Under the pieces are notes generated by a model. The model was not told the DNA's origin and did no database searches. It saw only the letters and a program-made list of their open reading frames with translations. From an uncultured Bacteriovoracaceae bacterium (lineage in GTDB: Bacteria > Bdellovibrionota > Bacteriovoracia > Bacteriovoracales > Bacteriovoracaceae), in NCBI GenBank assembly GCA_937931205.1, contig CALHBF010000018.1, forward strand, positions 62,001 through 126,000: 64,000 nucleotides of DNA. The letters are read 5' to 3'. A program made the translations under genes and the position numbers. This document shows positions 63,003 through 64,000 of this stretch, piece after piece; the stretch's first letter is position 1, and each line of letters opens with the position of its first letter.

Positions 63003-64000
63003 ATGAAAATACTCATTTTGCTGCTTTTGATTTACTCTTGTTCAAACGATAAACAAAAGTTTCATTTCAATCAAATAACCTCTACACCCGCAACAGATAA
63101 CTCAACCCCAAATCTACCCACGACTAATCCTTTTATTATGAGCTGGGAAATCCCTCTTGGTAATTTAACTCTGACTCTTCCTGTTCATGGGCTATACACC
63201 TATGACTTCACCGTTGACTGGGGCGATGGTACGCCAGCTGAAACCTTTACCAATACTGATTTAAATATCACTCACATTTACACAACTGCTGGCCGCTACG
63301 ATGTCAGTATAAGTGGAGACTTTCCTTATATGGGTGGCTGGAATAGCTGTGCGGGAGATAACAGACTAGTGGATGTCAAACAATGGGGAAGCATTCAGTG
63401 GCTTAACATGAGAAGAATGTTTTGTGAGGCTGGGAGAGTTAACTTTTCAGCAACCGATGCTCCCGATCTTTCACAAGTCGATGACATGCATGAGTTTCTT
63501 AAAGGTGCTCTTCTCTTTAATTCCAGTATTAATCACTGGAATGTCTCCAATGTACAAGACTTCTCCGGTTTTTTTCATGAAGCAACAATCTTTAATCAAC
63601 CTCTAAACAACTGGAATATGAGTAACGCCCGTTACCTTGATCGTATGTTTCGTACTGCTGAGATGTTTAATCAAAATATCAATAACTGGAACATCCCACA
63701 GGCGACCTCCATGAATGAAATGTTTCGTTCAGCCTTCAGTTTCGATCAACCAATAGGGAACTGGAATGTTTCTCAAGTCACATCGATGAGTGGTACTTTT
63801 TATAGTGCCTACAAATTTAAGCAAGATATCAGCAGCTGGAATGTCGGCAATGTCGTGAGTATGTTTCAGATGTTTAAAAATGCCTACCGTTTCAATTCAC
63901 CCTTGAACAACTGGGATGTCTCTTCTGTCCAAGACTTTAGCGAAATGTTCTCTCGAGCGATCTCTTTTGATCGCCCCTTAAATAACTGGGTTTTGTCTTC
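63003..64000 (+). CDS. BspA-like (DUF285) repeat lipoprotein, partial
   Basis: A lipoprotein truncated by the window end, at least 332 residues. Signal with lipobox IYSC (C13), a linker, a PKD-like domain (about 45-110, VDWGDGTP and GRYDVSISG) and then tandem repeats of 25 residues with consensus FNxxLNNWNVSNVxxMxxMFxxA: six complete plus a seventh incomplete. Such repeats are leucine-rich-like surface folds found in BspA and mediate adhesion. It is probably surface-exposed. The start ATG has no clear ribosome site. The C-terminal end lies outside the window. Confidence 0.88.
   Translation, partial: MKILILLLLIYSCSNDKQKFHFNQITSTPATDNSTPNLPTTNPFIMSWEIPLGNLTLTLPVHGLYTYDFTVDWGDGTPAETFTNTDLNITHIYTTAGRYDVSISGDFPYMGGWNSCAGDNRLVDVKQWGSIQWLNMRRMFCEAGRVNFSATDAPDLSQVDDMHEFLKGALLFNSSINHWNVSNVQDFSGFFHEATIFNQPLNNWNMSNARYLDRMFRTAEMFNQNINNWNIPQATSMNEMFRSAFSFDQPIGNWNVSQVTSMSGTFYSAYKFKQDISSWNVGNVVSMFQMFKNAYRFNSPLNNWDVSSVQDFSEMFSRAISFDRPLNNWVLS

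Noticed and set aside
63500..64000. CRISPR-like or satellite repeat at the window end
   Set aside because: The periodicity is a 75-base coding repeat of 25 residues in an open frame, typical of DUF285 proteins.

Overview
The window looks like ordinary chromosome from a free-living, motile Gram-negative bacterium with low-to-moderate GC (roughly 40% by eye). It has many lipoproteins and secreted proteins of unknown function, a TonB receptor, a complete DAP/lysine block, a chemotaxis operon and several coverage-specific oddities such as a caspase-like protein and large repeat-free secreted paralogues. This combination resembles the Bdellovibrionota (Bacteriovorax/Peredibacter-like) lineage. That assignment is an inference from gene style; no rRNA or other marker is present to settle it. 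I see no tRNA, rRNA, CRISPR array, insertion sequence or prophage.

Layout. 1-12 kb: a CBS-domain protein; a two-gene nucleic-acid operon (beta-CASP nuclease plus an ATP-cone/PD-(D/E)xK nuclease fusion); a P-type cation ATPase with a universal stress protein; a secreted caspase-like protein; a duplicated c-type cytochrome lipoprotein; an AraC regulator opposite a YceI gene; and a RegB/RegA-type redox two-component pair. 12-18.5 kb: a copper-receptor-like TonB protein (OprC type), an Old Yellow Enzyme, and a glutathione-dependent formaldehyde detoxification operon (frmA-fghA-SnoaL-like) diverging from a LysR gene whose start codon lies inside a perfect 18-bp palindrome.

18.7-23.8 kb: the most interesting block. 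A coiled-coil protein, an ODP-type diiron metallo-beta-lactamase-fold protein, a 111-residue receptor-tip fragment, CheA, CheW and a CheV-like CheW-REC protein lie in one tightly packed operon. No membrane receptor, CheR, CheB or stand-alone CheY is present. This suggests a soluble oxygen-sensing chemosensory array. 23.8-33.9 kb: an MFS exporter; an Hsp20 gene whose Shine-Dalgarno sequence is buried in a long hairpin (RNA-thermometer candidate); an orphan tyrosine recombinase with a partner protein; small envelope proteins; a TetR regulator; a phospholipase-D/flippase pair; and a histone-deacetylase-like enzyme.

34-47 kb: small lipoproteins, an O-methyltransferase, a TatD/ECF-sigma/membrane-protein operon, a cluster of four RNA-methyltransferase-like genes, a divergent L,D-transpeptidase, HtpX, a membrane histidine kinase, a nitronate-monooxygenase-like enzyme and an MnmD-like methyltransferase. 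47-64 kb: two tandem secreted paralogues of about 900 residues, an alpha/beta hydrolase, a methyltransferase, HPF, an acyl-CoA ligase, a candidate small RNA, the lysC-dapB-dapA-dapD operon diverging from asd, a HiPIP, and the start of a BspA-like (DUF285) repeat lipoprotein cut by the window end.

Links between parts: asd, lysC, dapB, dapA and dapD together take aspartate to N-succinyl-2-amino-6-ketopimelate, supplying lysine and peptidoglycan. RegBA, the ODP chemotaxis block, the cytochrome lipoprotein and HiPIP all point to an organism tuned to oxygen and respiratory state.
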